Part shown: positions 27,913-36,811 of the stretch, piece by piece
Layout of the letters: each line of letters opens with the position of its first letter
Numbering within the stretch: position 1 is the stretch's first letter
Notes under the pieces: generated by a model
Database searches by the model: none
Told to the model about the DNA's origin: nothing
The model's input: the letters and a program-made list of their open reading frames with translations, nothing else
Source: DATBLQ01 sp036555325
Lineage (GTDB): Bacteria > Pseudomonadota > Alphaproteobacteria > Rhizobiales > Aestuariivirgaceae
Length of the DNA stretch: 64,000 nucleotides
Assembly: GCA_036555325.1 (NCBI GenBank)
Contig: DATBLQ010000082.1
Location: forward strand, 62,001-126,000
Direction: 5' to 3'
Made by a program: the position numbers and the translations under genes

Positions 27913-28884
27913 ATGAGAGTTGCAATGAACCGCCGCAGTTTCCTCGGCCTCATGGCTGCGGGGACTACCCTTTCCGTCAGATCATTTTCTGCGAATGCGG
28001 CAAACCCGCTCGTCATGCAAGCCGCTTGGATCAATGATGCGGAGTTTACCGGCTATTTCGTCGCAATCGACAATGGTTACTACAAGGACGAGAATCTTGA
28101 TCTTACTTACCTTTCCGGCGGCCCCGACGTGATACCCGAAAGTTCGATCATTGCAAACAAAGCCGATCTAGCTCTCACAACGCCAGATACAACGATCAAG
28201 GCAGTCGTGGATCAGGGCGCCAAATTCAAGATCATCGGCACCCAGTATCAAAAGAACCCTATTGGCGTCGTTTCGCTTGCTTCAAAGCCGATCAAAACGC
28301 CGCAGGATCTGATAGGGAAAACGCTTGCGGTGCCCCCCGTGAATGTGATCTCGGTCGAGGCTGTCCTGAAAATTAACGGCATTGATAAGAGCAAGGTGAA
28401 CATTGTTCCCTATGCGTATGATCCGACGCCCCTAATCAAAGGCGAGATTGACGCATCACTCGATTTCACGACGAATGTTCCATACACCATCAAGACGCAA
28501 GGAGCGGAGGCTATCTCGTTCCTGCTCTATGATTTTGGATTCACGATATTCAACGACACGGTAGTCGTAACCGAGGACACGCTTAAAGCGAAACGTAAGG
28601 AATTGGTGTCCTGGCTCCGTGCTAGTCGCAAAGGCTGGGAAGAGAACTTGAAGGACCCTGCCGCCTATCCACCTAAATTTGCCGAGACATGGTTCAAGGG
28701 AACAGGGCGCACGATCGATAACGAAGTATTTTTCAACACGGCACAGAAGCCACTGATTGAATCCCCCTCTGGGATCTTCTCCCTAAGCGATGAAGCTATC
28801 GGCAAAAATATCGAGGCGCTTGGCCAAGTGGGTATCAAGGCTCCGAAAGAAGTCTTCGATACGAGTCTTCTTGCCGAAATCTAA
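27913..28884 (+). CDS. ABC transporter substrate-binding protein, NMT1/THI5-like
   Basis: A 323-residue exported binding protein. The N-terminus has a twin-arginine-like signal (NRRSFLGLMAAG) with cleavage near SANAA. The fold is the SsuA/THI5-type: AAWINDAEFTGYFVAIDNGY, then DLTYLSGGPDVIPESS and IGKTLAVPPVN. Such proteins deliver sulfonates, pyrimidine thiamin precursors or similar small molecules. AGGGAGA stands before the ATG at 27913. It shares an operon with an ATPase (one-base overlap) and a double permease. The ligand cannot be told from sequence. Confidence 0.86.
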   Translation: MRVAMNRRSFLGLMAAGTTLSVRSFSANAANPLVMQAAWINDAEFTGYFVAIDNGYYKDENLDLTYLSGGPDVIPESSIIANKADLALTTPDTTIKAVVDQGAKFKIIGTQYQKNPIGVVSLASKPIKTPQDLIGKTLAVPPVNVISVEAVLKINGIDKSKVNIVPYAYDPTPLIKGEIDASLDFTTNVPYTIKTQGAEAISFLLYDFGFTIFNDTVVVTEDTLKAKRKELVSWLRASRKGWEENLKDPAAYPPKFAETWFKGTGRTIDNEVFFNTAQKPLIESPSGIFSLSDEAIGKNIEALGQVGIKAPKEVFDTSLLAEI

Positions 28885-29654
28885 TGATGAACGACCGGAG
28901 TATCCGGCTCGCAAATGTCTCAAAGACCTTCTACACCCGAAGCAAGGAGGTAAAGGCTCTCGAGAACGTATCCTTGTCGTGCGAGCCGGGCTCTTTTACC
29001 GCACTCATTGGCCCTTCTGGATGTGGCAAATCAACGATATTGCGACTCGCACTTGGTCTTGAGACGGCTGATTCCGGCATCGTCCGAATTGGAGGAACGG
29101 ACCCCGAGATAGCCACTGCCAGTGGGGCTACCGGGGTGGCATTTCAGGATTCTGCGCTGCTTCCGTGGCGGACCGTGGAGAGCAACATCGCCTTGCCGCT
29201 CGATGTGCTCGGAAAAAAACGGTCGGAGTTTAGCGGCTACATTGGCGACCTCATCCGACTTGTTGGCCTAGAGGGGTTTGAGAAGTCACTTCCGGGCGAA
29301 TTGTCGGGTGGTATGCGCCAGCGGGTATCCATTGCTCGGGCACTTGTCACGAGTCCCGGGATTCTATTTCTCGACGAACCCTTTGGCGCGCTCGATCAAA
29401 TTCTCCGGCGACAAATGAATATCGAGTTGCAGCGCATCTGGTCGGAATCTCGTGCCACAACACTGCTGGTTACTCACGGGATCGATGAGGCCGTGTTTTT
29501 GGCTGATCGGGTAGCCGTGATGCATAATCGGCCTGGCCGTATCGTAACGATCATCGACATTCCCTTTCACCGTCCTCGAAGCAAAGAACTTTTCTCCGAA
29601 ACCGCCTTTCACAAACTCGGTGATTCGATCGCCGCAACCCTTCATGGCGAATGA
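28884..29654 (+). CDS. ABC transporter ATP-binding protein (SsuB/TauB type)
   Basis: A 256-residue ATPase. Walker A is GPSGCGKST, the Q-loop VAFQDSALLPWRTVESN matches the SsuB/TauB/ThiZ group, the signature is LSGGMRQRVSIARAL, Walker B ILFLDEPFGALD and the H-loop VTHGIDEAVFLADRV. Its ATG shares the last A of the binding-protein stop codon (TAATG), and its 3-prime end overlaps the permease start by 11 bases, so the three genes are tightly coupled. Confidence 0.92.
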   Translation: MMNDRSIRLANVSKTFYTRSKEVKALENVSLSCEPGSFTALIGPSGCGKSTILRLALGLETADSGIVRIGGTDPEIATASGATGVAFQDSALLPWRTVESNIALPLDVLGKKRSEFSGYIGDLIRLVGLEGFEKSLPGELSGGMRQRVSIARALVTSPGILFLDEPFGALDQILRRQMNIELQRIWSESRATTLLVTHGIDEAVFLADRVAVMHNRPGRIVTIIDIPFHRPRSKELFSETAFHKLGDSIAATLHGE

Positions 29655-31233
29655 ATATCGGCACAATCGACTCGGACGTCTCGCCTGGCTGCGTAATCTC
29701 TTGGTACTCATCGCAGTATGGGAAGTGGTAGGTCAGCTAAAGCTTGTAGCTTCAGGAGCATTGCCTGCGCCGAGCGCTATTCTGGTAGGTCTCTACCTTG
29801 ATCGTGCGGATTATCCGCCTCATGTCTGGGCGACACTTCAGGCAGCCGTACTAGGATTCATCATTGGCAATAGTGCCGCAGTGGTGGCAGGAGTACTGTT
29901 CGTTATTTCACCTCTGGCGCTGCGCCTGGCGCGTGGCATCAACATTGCAATCTTTTCGCTTCCACCGATTGCAATAGTTCCGGTTCTTGTCCTTACACTT
30001 TCAGGTATGACAGCGCGCGTTGTTCTCGCGGCCCTCGGCTGCTACTTCGCAACTATGACAGCGACTGTCCTGGGTCTCAGCCAAACGGACCCGCGAACCA
30101 TGGATGTCGTGCGCGCCTACGGTGGAAACTCTTGGACAATCATGCGTCTTGTTCGACTGCGAAGCGCACTACCTTCGATTCTTGGAGGTCTGCGAATTGC
30201 AGCTCCCAATGCAGTTTTGGGCGCGATACTTGCTGAGTTTGGCGGTGGCGGCCGATGGGGCCTGGGAACATATCTTCTTGGATCTCTCGGCAGGGCTGAC
30301 CCGCCGCGACTCTGGGGGATCGGGCTTGTCGCCACAGCCATTGCAGGTCTTGCCTACGCCATCTTTGCGCTGATCGGCTACCGCATTACCGGCGCATCTA
30401 GGGCAGTAACGATACCGGCATCAGCTGCTCCAGCGTCGACCGACGAGAAAAATCGCACTCCATTGATCAGAGCATCGCTACTGATGGCTTCAGTTATCCT
30501 GCCCCTGCTGTTTTGGTGGCTTTTGCTTGAGGCTATCAATGTTCCGGCACTTATTGCCAAAACTCCTATGGGCGTGATCGATTACCTCTTCATAGCAAAC
30601 TCAGCGACTACTGCTCAGTTGAAACTTTTGCAGGCTTTCTCACAGACCCTGCCAATTACTATTCTGGGGCTATTTGCAGGTTTGGCAGTTGCTTTTTTGC
30701 TTGCCATCCTAAGCGAAACATTTCCCGCAATCGCTCGGACATTGTTGCCCTTTGCCCTTGTGACGCAGACGATGCCTCTTGTGGCGCTCACACCTCTGCT
30801 AGTACTGCTTCTCGGCCGTGGTACCGCCGTGACCCTATGGATCACAATTTCAGTAACTTTTTTTCCTTCCTTCGTGACGATCGCCCAGGGTTTAATTCTG
30901 GTGCCCAAATCTGCACTCGATGTGCCGAGAGCCTATGGAGCAACGAAGGCAAAAGAACTGCAGCTCGTGGCTGTGCCGGCCTCGCTTCCTTATTTGTTCG
31001 CTGCCCTGCGTCTCGCTGTCCCAAGAGCACTCTTAGGCGTGATGATTGCAGAATGGCTCGCAACCGGAACAGGACTTGGAAATTTGCTCAACCAGAGCCG
31101 CGGTTATTTGGACTACGGCATGATTTGGACAGTTGCGGCGGCGTCTGTGCTGCTCTCCATCCTCCTCTATCAACTTGTAGTCCTTGCCGAAAGAAAGCTG
31201 TTGGGCGTGATGGGCATGAAGACATCCGAATAG
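29644..31233 (+). CDS. Double-length ABC transporter permease (two fused domains)
   Basis: A 529-residue membrane protein containing two BPD-type permease units in tandem, each about 250 residues. Each has its own cytoplasmic coupling loop: DVVRAYGGNSWTIMRLVRL in the first half and DVPRAYGATKAKELQLVAV in the second. A linker rich in Ala/Ser/Pro near residue 255-270 separates the halves. Most SsuC-type permeases are single units that dimerise; here one gene encodes both, which would fix two different halves around one substrate. I chose ATG 29644; the frame extends to 29620 inside the ATPase gene. Confidence 0.87.
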   Translation: MANEYRHNRLGRLAWLRNLLVLIAVWEVVGQLKLVASGALPAPSAILVGLYLDRADYPPHVWATLQAAVLGFIIGNSAAVVAGVLFVISPLALRLARGINIAIFSLPPIAIVPVLVLTLSGMTARVVLAALGCYFATMTATVLGLSQTDPRTMDVVRAYGGNSWTIMRLVRLRSALPSILGGLRIAAPNAVLGAILAEFGGGGRWGLGTYLLGSLGRADPPRLWGIGLVATAIAGLAYAIFALIGYRITGASRAVTIPASAAPASTDEKNRTPLIRASLLMASVILPLLFWWLLLEAINVPALIAKTPMGVIDYLFIANSATTAQLKLLQAFSQTLPITILGLFAGLAVAFLLAILSETFPAIARTLLPFALVTQTMPLVALTPLLVLLLGRGTAVTLWITISVTFFPSFVTIAQGLILVPKSALDVPRAYGATKAKELQLVAVPASLPYLFAALRLAVPRALLGVMIAEWLATGTGLGNLLNQSRGYLDYGMIWTVAAASVLLSILLYQLVVLAERKLLGVMGMKTSE

Positions 31234-31612
31234 GATGAAACGGGTGGTATGCGCAAGCAAAGCAGAGGAGCAATCTGCCGATGAGGGTGTGAGCCGCGTT
31301 TCGATCGAAGAACGGGAAGAGCGCAGCAATCACGTTATTACCGTGCAGCAAGCTTGTGGTCACTACACCGTTCCACAGTCGTTTACATCGGGACGGCGGC
31401 GATTGGCTCGCGATCATCGAAATGTCAGTAAAGGTGCTGCGCCATGTTGGCGACGGGAAGTACATCAGAGAACAACTATCGTCCATCAAGAGTCTCCCGG
31501 CACACACATGGACAACGACCAAGATTTGCCATCCGGCTGTCTTCGACTTGCTGCTTGCTCACCTTATGGTAGCAGCAACATGTTTGACCTATCTCCGCCC
31601 GAGAGAGAGTGA
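31234..31612 (+). other. Unresolved stretch with competing short reading frames before a terminator
   Basis: Two + strand frames stay open here: one from 31235 ends in TGA at 31610-31612, just before the terminator; another, from 31356 onward, gives a more protein-like peptide (GDWLAIIEMSVKVLRHVGDG) but runs through the terminator stem. Neither has a convincing ribosome site and I recognise neither. It could be a decayed last gene of the ABC operon or a 3-prime untranslated region. Confidence 0.3.
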
Positions 31613-31641
31613 GCCCGGCCAGCAAATGGCCGGGCTTTTTT
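31613..31641 (+). terminator. Rho-independent terminator after the ABC operon
   Basis: A perfect 8-base stem GCCCGGCC / GGCCGGGC with the 7-base loop AGCAAAT is followed by six T. It sits about 380 bases after the permease stop and 170 bases before the next + strand gene, so it would end transcripts of the 27,145-31,233 operon and isolate the barrel-like gene. Confidence 0.9.
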
Positions 31642-31811
31642 CAGCGGACACGGAACCTAAAGATCAAAAAGACCGGTTCGTTCGATTCGGACTTTGTGGC
31701 GCCCTTGCAACATTTCAGTGTCACCACCGACAGCAGCAAGCCTTTGATGTTGCTTGGTTATAGACGCGCCCATTAGAACCTTTCGATCTAGGCGGCAATC
31801 ACGAGGCAATC

Positions 31812-32738
31812 ATGAAAATCCCACGCATCGGTATCCTCGGTGGCGTTAACATTCTGTTGCTGGGGTCAGTACCCGCGTGGGCTGCGGACTATGTCGCGCC
31901 TGTCGATGTTTGCGCAGTATCGGACGTAAACGGCAAAATTCATGGGCAAGGTGGCAGTTACGAATCAGATGAAAGCGATGGCAGCCAATTTCAAGGCGTC
32001 GGATCACTAAGCTTTCCCCTAGGCTGCATGTTCGGTGCTCAGATTGATGCAGGTGCCGGAAAATTTGGCGATTTCGATGCATTCGGAATCGGGGCACACT
32101 TGTTCATGCGTGACCCCACCAGTTACCTAGTCGGCATTCACGCCACTTACGAGAACTGGGATCTCGATGTGCTCGGCGACGATGTCAGCGTCTGGCGAGT
32201 CGGTCCGGAAGTTGAACTATACTTCGCCAATATCAGTCTCGAAGCCTGGGCAGGCTTTCAAGATGGCGACGACAATGTGGACTCGTCATTTTTCGCCCGA
32301 CTTACGGTGGCATTCTATGCAACAGAAAACCTGCGTCTGGCTGGCAGTTTTCGTCAATCGGATGACTTCACGTCCGGTGCTATCACGGGTGAATGGCAAC
32401 TTTCGAGCCTCCCTCTTTCTCTGACTGCTGAAGCTGAATTTGGCGAAGACGATTTCACCTCCATACTGGGCGGTGTCAAAATCTACTTTGGTGGATCTAC
32501 CGACTCGCTAATTGATCGGCACCGTTACGACGATCCCGATGATGGGTTGTTTAATTTTGCCGGATCTGCTTCGTCGTTCGGCGCCGCACCTCAAGCGGGT
32601 GAATGCGAGGACGGATCTGTCACCGATGAGTGTTGTGCAGACAGCACTGTCGAAGACGGATGCTGTACCGATGCGTGTTGTGCGGATGGAGTTTGCGAAG
32701 ACGAAGTATTGGTTCCGCTCACCGAAACTCTCGAATAA
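31812..32738 (+). CDS. Exported beta-barrel-like protein with cysteine-pair tail
   Basis: A 308-residue protein with a signal peptide (cleavage near PAWAADY). Residues 25-225 alternate hydrophobic and polar residues with many Gly, Asp and aromatic positions (SLSFPLGCMFGAQIDAGAG, LVGIHATYENWDLDVLG, ARLTVAFYATENLRLAGS), suggesting an outer-membrane-barrel-like fold. The last 50 residues change character: an acidic segment with eight cysteines, six as CC pairs (DECCADSTVEDGCC, DACCADGVC). I do not recognise a named family. The tail might bind metal or be disulfide-bonded outside the cell. Its 3-prime end overlaps the convergent PaaK-like gene by 20 bases. Confidence 0.7.
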   Translation: MKIPRIGILGGVNILLLGSVPAWAADYVAPVDVCAVSDVNGKIHGQGGSYESDESDGSQFQGVGSLSFPLGCMFGAQIDAGAGKFGDFDAFGIGAHLFMRDPTSYLVGIHATYENWDLDVLGDDVSVWRVGPEVELYFANISLEAWAGFQDGDDNVDSSFFARLTVAFYATENLRLAGSFRQSDDFTSGAITGEWQLSSLPLSLTAEAEFGEDDFTSILGGVKIYFGGSTDSLIDRHRYDDPDDGLFNFAGSASSFGAAPQAGECEDGSVTDECCADSTVEDGCCTDACCADGVCEDEVLVPLTETLE

Positions 32739-34047
32739 CTGGATAGAACTTTCCTCCCCTTGAGCGAGTGAAATCTGTTACGCGCTTGATTTCAACTTCC
32801 ACCTTAGCCGGGAGGATGCTGCAGATATATTCGGTAAGGGCCTTTTCTAACCTATCGGTCATACTGATACAGCCTTTGAGACGCAACTCGACTTTTGTGG
32901 GGCTGGTTTGAGCAACTTGCCAGTATGGAGTGCCCGCCAATTCGCGGAATTTCTCCGTTCGGTAATCTGGTAGAGCTACTTTACCACTATCAAACTTGAA
33001 TAGCCCTTTTTCTCTTCCGACAATTTGAGAAAGCACTGGCAACGTTCGTCTGCAGGAACAGCCATCACCCAAGGTAACCAGATCATTGAAGCGATAGCGA
33101 ATGATCGGCATTGCATAGTTATAGAGCGAGGTTGCCACGACCTGCCCCGTTTCGCCTGACGTGCATTGCGTCCCATCGGCTTTAAGCACTTCAACTTTGC
33201 TGATTTCTGACTGAATGTGATAGTTCCCTGTATCTGGGCATTCAATCGCAATCAGACCACATTCGGCAGTGGCATAGACATCACTAATTTGACAGCCAAA
33301 AATGCTCTGGACCTCATGCCTGACGTCGGCACTGAGTCGCTCACCTACTGTCAAAATCCCAGCCAGGCACGGCTTTTCGTTCGCTGCGAGTGCAAATTGC
33401 GCCAGTGCCATTGCATTGGACGGCAGCGTATTGAGGTAGACCGTTCCAAGCTGTCGAAGCCATTGCATCTGCTCATCCACTGGTACATTGATATCCAATC
33501 GGTATCGCGCGCCCCGACGATTTTGTGGAATCCACGGAGGTCCCCAAAGTTTGTCCTCGGGATCATCCTTGTTTGCAGGTCGGATAAATCCCGCTCGTAT
33601 CATGGCCAGCGCAGTTCCATAGTCATACTTGAACCAGTCTGCATATCTGTACGAAGCGCAAGCCACACCGGTATGCTCAAATCTGGTCTTACGCATTCTG
33701 AGAGGGGAACCACCCTCTGATCCCGAAGTCGTCGATTCGAGAACTGCGCGATGTCCTTCCGGCAAATGTGAGGGCTGAAACTCATCCCACTGAGCCGTGA
33801 CAATATCTCTTGAAACTATGGGAAGCTCAGTCCACCGATCCAAGTCAAATCGACCATCGGAATTGCGAATTGACGAAAGAGGCTCCCGATAAAACGGTAC
33901 ATGCTCTGCTGCGTGAGCAAGCAGCTGTTGCAACTGGGTCTCTTGATATTTCTCTAAACGTTCGGGCGAGATGCGCTCGGAAATCAATAGGCTTTCATAG
34001 AATTTACGTGCCGCCCAATATCGTTCTCTAGCGCTTGCATTGGTCAT
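32719..34047 (-). CDS. PaaK/CapK-like adenylate-forming enzyme
   Basis: A protein of about 442 residues in the phenylacetate-CoA ligase/CapK group. It has HVPFYREP near the N-terminus, the phosphate loop STTSGSEGGSPLRMRKT, the adenine region VYATAECGLIAIECP, and a conserved arginine context in RYRFNDLVTLGDGCSCRR with VGREKGLF. The C-terminal lid is present. Such enzymes activate carboxylates as adenylates and thioesters; CapK-like members sit in polysaccharide or natural-product clusters, none of which is evident here. The start is unsure: ATG 34047 is chosen over 34122 because the longer reading adds an untypical N-terminus. Confidence 0.75.
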   Translation of the reverse strand: MTNASARERYWAARKFYESLLISERISPERLEKYQETQLQQLLAHAAEHVPFYREPLSSIRNSDGRFDLDRWTELPIVSRDIVTAQWDEFQPSHLPEGHRAVLESTTSGSEGGSPLRMRKTRFEHTGVACASYRYADWFKYDYGTALAMIRAGFIRPANKDDPEDKLWGPPWIPQNRRGARYRLDINVPVDEQMQWLRQLGTVYLNTLPSNAMALAQFALAANEKPCLAGILTVGERLSADVRHEVQSIFGCQISDVYATAECGLIAIECPDTGNYHIQSEISKVEVLKADGTQCTSGETGQVVATSLYNYAMPIIRYRFNDLVTLGDGCSCRRTLPVLSQIVGREKGLFKFDSGKVALPDYRTEKFRELAGTPYWQVAQTSPTKVELRLKGCISMTDRLEKALTEYICSILPAKVEVEIKRVTDFTRSRGGKFYPVIREFR

Positions 34048-34280
34048 TGAAGACTGGCCCTTGCCTCCACTGTCACATGCGAACGCCATACAAGATTCGC
34101 ATTGATCGCGATAGCCAGACACGCTGATCAGTCAGCGTGAGAGCTAGCGAATGGCTCAGCGAAGCGAGGTCGTTTGATACACTCCATCCTCAGGAATATT
34201 GATTGCTGAACCGAGGAGTAAGGCGACGGGGTTACCCGGAGATGCAGCGGTCAAATGACGTCTGGGCACCGTGGCAAGCC

Positions 34281-36497
34281 TTATCTAACAATTGAGAATT
34301 GAAATCGCCACCACGGGCTGACGATGAAGAACTCATTTTGCTGTTCGAACGTCCCGTTCGGATTTCGCAAGAAAACTTGGCATTCTCGACCCTTGCCCGG
34401 CCACCAGTAACAAATGCCACCGTCTTCCAAATGAAGAAACTTTGCTGTTATAGTCTCCGTACCGCATGACTGGGTTTCATCTCCTTCGGGCGTCCAATTC
34501 ACATAGCACAGGCTTTCGGAAGCTATCTCCCTTCCTTGGGCCGTGTGACCGAAAAGTCTTGACCTAATCTCCTCATCTGTGAGTCGAATGCTTGGGGACG
34601 ATTGATAACGGAGTGGTAGTTCGGGAACGCCTGCTTTCCGGAGACCATCGGACAGACGTTGGGCATCGACTCGTCGCCTGTAGGGAAAGTAAGCTTTGGC
34701 CCACAATTGTGATGCTTCATCTGCACCCGCTCTGGTCGCCATTGTATTGAGCTTGCTCACGAGCGATGCGGAGTTACGGCCCAGATGCCCGTAAGCCGCT
34801 ATGAGCACAATCAGGGGATATGGATCATCCGGATTGGTTACGATGTCCTTTTCCAAATTCGCAGCCGCCGTTTCGAATTCACCCCGGCAAAACTGCGCTT
34901 CTCCTAGCAGGCCATAAGCCCAGGTAGGATCCATTCGAATAGCCGCTTCGAGATAGCTCTGCCCATCGACTATGCGTCCGGCCCGGATAAGAACTTCGGC
35001 CATTTTGCCGAATATGGATGCATTGCCAGGATCCAGCGGAATGGCACGCTGGAGAAGGTCAATTGCTTCCGCGTACTGCTGCTTGGCCTGCAAGATATCT
35101 GCTGCCACACGATAGGCCTGGGGAGAAGGATGCTTCATGGCCTTGGTCAAGTATGTATGGATCTTGTTCATTGCCTCCCAGCCCGTCACGTTCAGGGCAT
35201 CCGTCCACTGGCCAATAGTGCGCCAATAAAGGGATGCGAGAATGGCGTAGGCCAGCGAATATTCCGGATCTAAGGTTACAGCCTTTTCCAAATAGGGAAC
35301 TGCCTTGGCCAGATCGTTGGGCGTGTCACGAAGGTATAGCTCTAGTCCTTGTAGGTAAGCATCATACGCAGCAGGATTCTTGGTACCCCCGGGCGCTTGT
35401 GCGGTTTGGCCCGGTAGCAAGCGAACTTCCAGCGCCTTGACAATGCTCTGAATAACCTTGTCCTGTAGAAGGAATACGTCGCCCCACTCTCCATCAAAAC
35501 GTTCCGCCCACTTGTGTAATCCTGTGTCAGTATCGATAAGTTGCGCATTTATCCGTAGCTGATCGCCGAGTCGTCGGACGCTCCCCTCCAGGACATATTG
35601 CACACGCAGCTCCATGGCAATCTGCTTTGAGTCAATTTTCTTGCCCTTGTATGCTGATGCAGCATTCCGAGAGACGACAAATAGTCCTGGCACGCGAGCT
35701 AAGTCAGTAGTCAGGTCCTCGGTAATCCCATCTGCCAGATAATTGTGGTCGGCGTTGCCGCTGATATTGTCAAAAGGCAATACGGCGAGCGAGGATTTTA
35801 CAACTGGCAATGCTGCCGTGCTAGATGGTTCTGCAGGTCGCACGCCCACGACAGAACTCGAGGGTGCTCCCCAGAATCTGAACCACACCAAAGTGGTACT
35901 TGCGACGAGAAGCAACAATACGAAAGCTGTGAGGGCATGCTTGGTTCTCAACCGATTTTCAACTGGTACTCTGGTACTTGGTGGTATTGCATCAAAATTC
36001 ACGCGGAAAACTCGAATTGGATCGCGAATATTTTTTAGCTTGCGCTTGCCCAATGGCTCAAAAGCGAATTTGTTCTTCGCCTGCTCGTAGGCTGACTGTG
36101 AGATATAGACATTCCCGGGATCAGCGAGCTGCTCAAGTCTCGATGCGATGTTCACTCCTTCGCCGTGGAGGTCTTTCCCCTCAACTATCACATCACCAAG
36201 ATTGACGCCGATGCGTATATCGATGCGGTCTGCCTTAGGCAGCCCGTAGTTTCGCCGAACGATTTCTCCCTGAATCGCCGCCGCACACTCTACTGCATCG
36301 ACCACGCTCGCAAATTCAGCCAAGAGACCGTCGCCCATGCGTTTAAAAACCCGCCCCCGAAGTTTTCGGATTAATGGTTCAAAAACGTCGGTGCGATATA
36401 CTTTCAGACGGGCGAAAGTTCCCTTCTCGTCGCGCTCTATGTGCGCGGAGTAGCCAACCACATCGGCAGCAAGGATCGCGGCTAAACGGCGTTCCAT
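34281..36497 (-). CDS. Membrane-anchored class III cyclase with TolB-like and TPR domains (copy 3)
   Basis: A 738-residue relative of the pair at 20,280-23,752. The cyclase domain comes first (AADVVGYSAHIE, FKRMGDGLLAEF, GEGVNIASRLE), with metal, lysine and Asn/Arg residues kept. Unlike the pair, one transmembrane helix follows (HALTAFVLLLLVASTTLVWF, about residues 186-206), so the TolB-like (SSLAVLPFDNISGNADHNY) and TPR parts should be outside the cytoplasmic membrane. Past the common TPR end (GLRKAGVPELP) an extra C-terminal domain of about 100 residues holds cysteines and a WWPGKGREC motif. The gene is divergent from the penicillin-binding protein gene. Confidence 0.86.
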   Translation of the reverse strand: MERRLAAILAADVVGYSAHIERDEKGTFARLKVYRTDVFEPLIRKLRGRVFKRMGDGLLAEFASVVDAVECAAAIQGEIVRRNYGLPKADRIDIRIGVNLGDVIVEGKDLHGEGVNIASRLEQLADPGNVYISQSAYEQAKNKFAFEPLGKRKLKNIRDPIRVFRVNFDAIPPSTRVPVENRLRTKHALTAFVLLLLVASTTLVWFRFWGAPSSSVVGVRPAEPSSTAALPVVKSSLAVLPFDNISGNADHNYLADGITEDLTTDLARVPGLFVVSRNAASAYKGKKIDSKQIAMELRVQYVLEGSVRRLGDQLRINAQLIDTDTGLHKWAERFDGEWGDVFLLQDKVIQSIVKALEVRLLPGQTAQAPGGTKNPAAYDAYLQGLELYLRDTPNDLAKAVPYLEKAVTLDPEYSLAYAILASLYWRTIGQWTDALNVTGWEAMNKIHTYLTKAMKHPSPQAYRVAADILQAKQQYAEAIDLLQRAIPLDPGNASIFGKMAEVLIRAGRIVDGQSYLEAAIRMDPTWAYGLLGEAQFCRGEFETAAANLEKDIVTNPDDPYPLIVLIAAYGHLGRNSASLVSKLNTMATRAGADEASQLWAKAYFPYRRRVDAQRLSDGLRKAGVPELPLRYQSSPSIRLTDEEIRSRLFGHTAQGREIASESLCYVNWTPEGDETQSCGTETITAKFLHLEDGGICYWWPGKGRECQVFLRNPNGTFEQQNEFFIVSPWWRFQFSIVR

Positions 36498-36811
36498 TCA
36501 CGTTCCCACCATTTGCAGAATAGCGTGGGCTGCAAAAAACTGCATGAAGCTAACTTGATAGTCTCGTAGTGTCGATACTGCCGGACCTTGTCGGGGTGCG
36601 ACGCTGCAAAGATCGAATGTCGCTAGTTCTCCTGATGACATGTTTCCCTAGAAATTCGCTGATAAGTCAGCATTGCTGTCTGGAATCCAGCCGAGTCGCA
36701 ATCATCTATCTCTGATCGAGCGTTCGTAGTTAGATGGACACCCCTCGGTATCAATCCAGCAGCGACTGTAACACTGGGGTGAAGTGCTTTGGCGTTGGTT
36801 AGTAGGTGCCA
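36498..36811. other. Divergent intergenic region between cyclase copy 3 and the PBP gene
   Basis: These 314 bases lie between two genes transcribed away from each other and must hold both promoters. No gene, terminator or clear operator can be read. TAGGTG just before 36812 is the likely ribosome site of the penicillin-binding protein. Confidence 0.5.
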
